A DNA stretch of 43,302 nucleotides from an uncultured Lactobacillus sp. GTDB taxonomy: Bacteria > Bacillota > Bacilli > Lactobacillales > Lactobacillaceae. Below, piece after piece: positions 42,268 through 43,302 of this stretch (position 1 is the stretch's first letter; the number at the start of each line of letters is the position of its first letter). The notes beneath the pieces were generated by a model. It searched no databases. It saw only the letters and a list, made by a program, of their open reading frames with translations, and was not told where the DNA came from. Position numbers and translations under genes: made by a program. The DNA lies in NCBI GenBank assembly GCA_910587695.1, contig CAJUNC010000019.1, positions 1 to 43,302 of the forward strand, given 5' to 3'.

Positions 42268-43261
42268 GTGGACTTTGCGACAACAAGCAAATTTTTTTGA
42301 TCTATTAGCTGATCTTTTAATGGCAGGTTTTTCGCTCAAACAAGCCTTGCAGAGTTTAAAGGTGTTTTTACCCAAAAATGGACTAGAAATGGTGATCACA
42401 GAGCTAGAAACAGGTCAAAGCTTCAGTCAGGCATTAAGATCTAAGGTGACAACTAATATTTACTGTCAACTTGTGATCGCTGAAAAACATGGCAGTGTAG
42501 ATCAAAGTGTTTTTCAGTTAGGAAAGTATCTAAAAAAACGTGTGCAACAACGTGAGAAGTTACAGTCATTATTGTTATATCCAGCGATCATTTTAGGATT
42601 ATTATTATTTTTGATGATCGCTTTGAAGATATGGTTGGCCCCTGAGATCGCACAATTTTCAGTCTCAACGACTGGTAAAGATCCATTTTCCTATCTGATC
42701 TTTGTTAAATTTGGTGGCCTAGTCTTATTGGGCTTATTAAGCTTAGGGATGATCCACTTTTTTTACTGGTGGAAAAAGCAGTCGATCTTAGGTCGGCACA
42801 GTTGGTATAGTGGCTTACCGATCGTTGGTAGCCTATATCGTCAATATAATTGTTATTATTTGACATTTAACTTGGGGCTACTGATCGAAAGCGGATTGGA
42901 ATTTCAACAAATTTGTGGATTATTAGAACACTTTGAAGAAAAAAGTTTACTTTATCACTTGGGGCATGCTTTTTCAGAACGGTTAGCCCGTGGAGAAAAA
43001 TTGACACAGATCATGGGGCATTATCCTTTTATTCCACCTGAATTAGCGCTTTTTTTTCAAAAAGGTCGTTCGAAAGAAGAGATCGGTAAAGATCTGTTGG
43101 CTTATTCCAAACTAGCTTACCAAAAATTATTAGAAAAATCAGATCATTTGTTAGCTTGGGTCCAACCGTTATTGTTTATGGTGATCGCAATAGTGATCAT
43201 TTGCACATACTTAGCGTTATTATTACCGCTATATTCAAGTTTAGGGGGACTGTATAAATGA
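42260..43261 (+). CDS. comGB: Competence pseudopilus membrane platform ComGB
   Basis: Polytopic protein of the GspF/PilC family that anchors the pseudopilus. The 333 residues have two GspF domains (about 10-120 and 200-325) and three hydrophobic segments (about 105-130, 155-175 and 305-328). The long frame opens at 42173, but the family normally starts near KWTLRQQANFF, so the ATG at 42260 is chosen. It has no clear Shine-Dalgarno; TTG codons at 42230 and 42236 after AAGGGA are alternatives. Translation is probably coupled to comGA. Confidence 0.9.
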   Translation: MAKWTLRQQANFFDLLADLLMAGFSLKQALQSLKVFLPKNGLEMVITELETGQSFSQALRSKVTTNIYCQLVIAEKHGSVDQSVFQLGKYLKKRVQQREKLQSLLLYPAIILGLLLFLMIALKIWLAPEIAQFSVSTTGKDPFSYLIFVKFGGLVLLGLLSLGMIHFFYWWKKQSILGRHSWYSGLPIVGSLYRQYNCYYLTFNLGLLIESGLEFQQICGLLEHFEEKSLLYHLGHAFSERLARGEKLTQIMGHYPFIPPELALFFQKGRSKEEIGKDLLAYSKLAYQKLLEKSDHLLAWVQPLLFMVIAIVIICTYLALLLPLYSSLGGLYK

Positions 43262-43302
43262 AAAAAACTAAGATGAAAGCGTTTACATTAGTGGAAATGG
43301 CG
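43258..43302 (+). CDS. comGC: Major pseudopilin ComGC (5' end only)
   Basis: Only 15 codons fit in the window. The ATG overlaps the comGB stop (ATGA). The peptide ends in the class III prepilin signal KAFTLVEMA: a positively charged leader, then cleavage before the Phe with Glu five residues on. With comGA and comGB upstream this is the major pseudopilin. The gene runs on beyond the right edge. Confidence 0.85.
   Translation, partial: MKKTKMKAFTLVEMA

Overview
The window is about 43 kb of ordinary low-GC Firmicute chromosome. Gene content and layout point to the Lactobacillaceae: cdaA-cdaR-glmM, pepQ divergent from ccpA, a glgBCDAP operon, two pstB genes in tandem, trpXYZ, and an ssrA tag ending SYALAA. 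A Ligilactobacillus-like lineage is my best guess from gene order and base composition, but I could not test it. I see no prophage, insertion sequence, integrase, CRISPR array, rRNA or tRNA gene, and no broken gene. The window cuts only comGC at the right edge.

Layout. 1-4.4 kb: a DUF1361 membrane protein, then the cyclic-di-AMP synthase module cdaA-cdaR-glmM. 4.4-5.4 kb: two small unknown proteins and, between them, a promoter-hairpin-terminator unit that looks like a small RNA. 5.6-15.6 kb: a tightly overlapping glycogen operon, glgB-glgC-glgD-glgA-glgP plus a GH13 debranching/amylase-type enzyme. 15.7-20.8 kb: the phosphate operon pstS-C-A-B-B-phoU behind an array of TTTACA-like repeats resembling a PhoP box. 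20.9-23.6 kb: fba, a DUF1836 protein, a hemolysin III family protein and an ArsR-type regulator. 23.7-26.6 kb (minus strand): the tryptophan-type ABC transporter trpX-trpY-trpZ, preceded by a 17-codon leader peptide with one Trp codon and an attenuator-like RNA. 26.7-27.1 kb: tmRNA. 27.1-33.6 kb: lipoteichoic acid synthase, a glucose/ribose-type sugar transporter, pgi, a CPBP protease and a glycerol facilitator/aquaporin. 33.8-36.4 kb: the c-di-AMP receptor CbpB, an MscS channel and a DUF948/YtxH-like pair. 36.4-41.2 kb: pepQ, ccpA, VanZ-like, YebC and ribokinase. 41.3 kb to the end: the start of the competence pseudopilus operon comGA-comGB-comGC.

How it fits together. Much of the window concerns carbon and energy: sugar uptake, pgi, fba, glycogen storage and recovery, ribokinase, and CcpA as the global catabolite regulator. 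A second theme is envelope and osmotic balance: CdaA and its receptor CbpB, an MscS channel, GlpF, LtaS and GlmM.

The least explained features are the trp leader attenuator (26325-26633, minus), the candidate sRNA at 4862-4950, and a strong excess of GATC in coding sequence. The excess comes from codon pairs of the form NNG-ATC and is missing from fba. Where a start codon differs from the longest reading frame, it was chosen by Shine-Dalgarno position. All function calls come from reading the sequence, with no database search.
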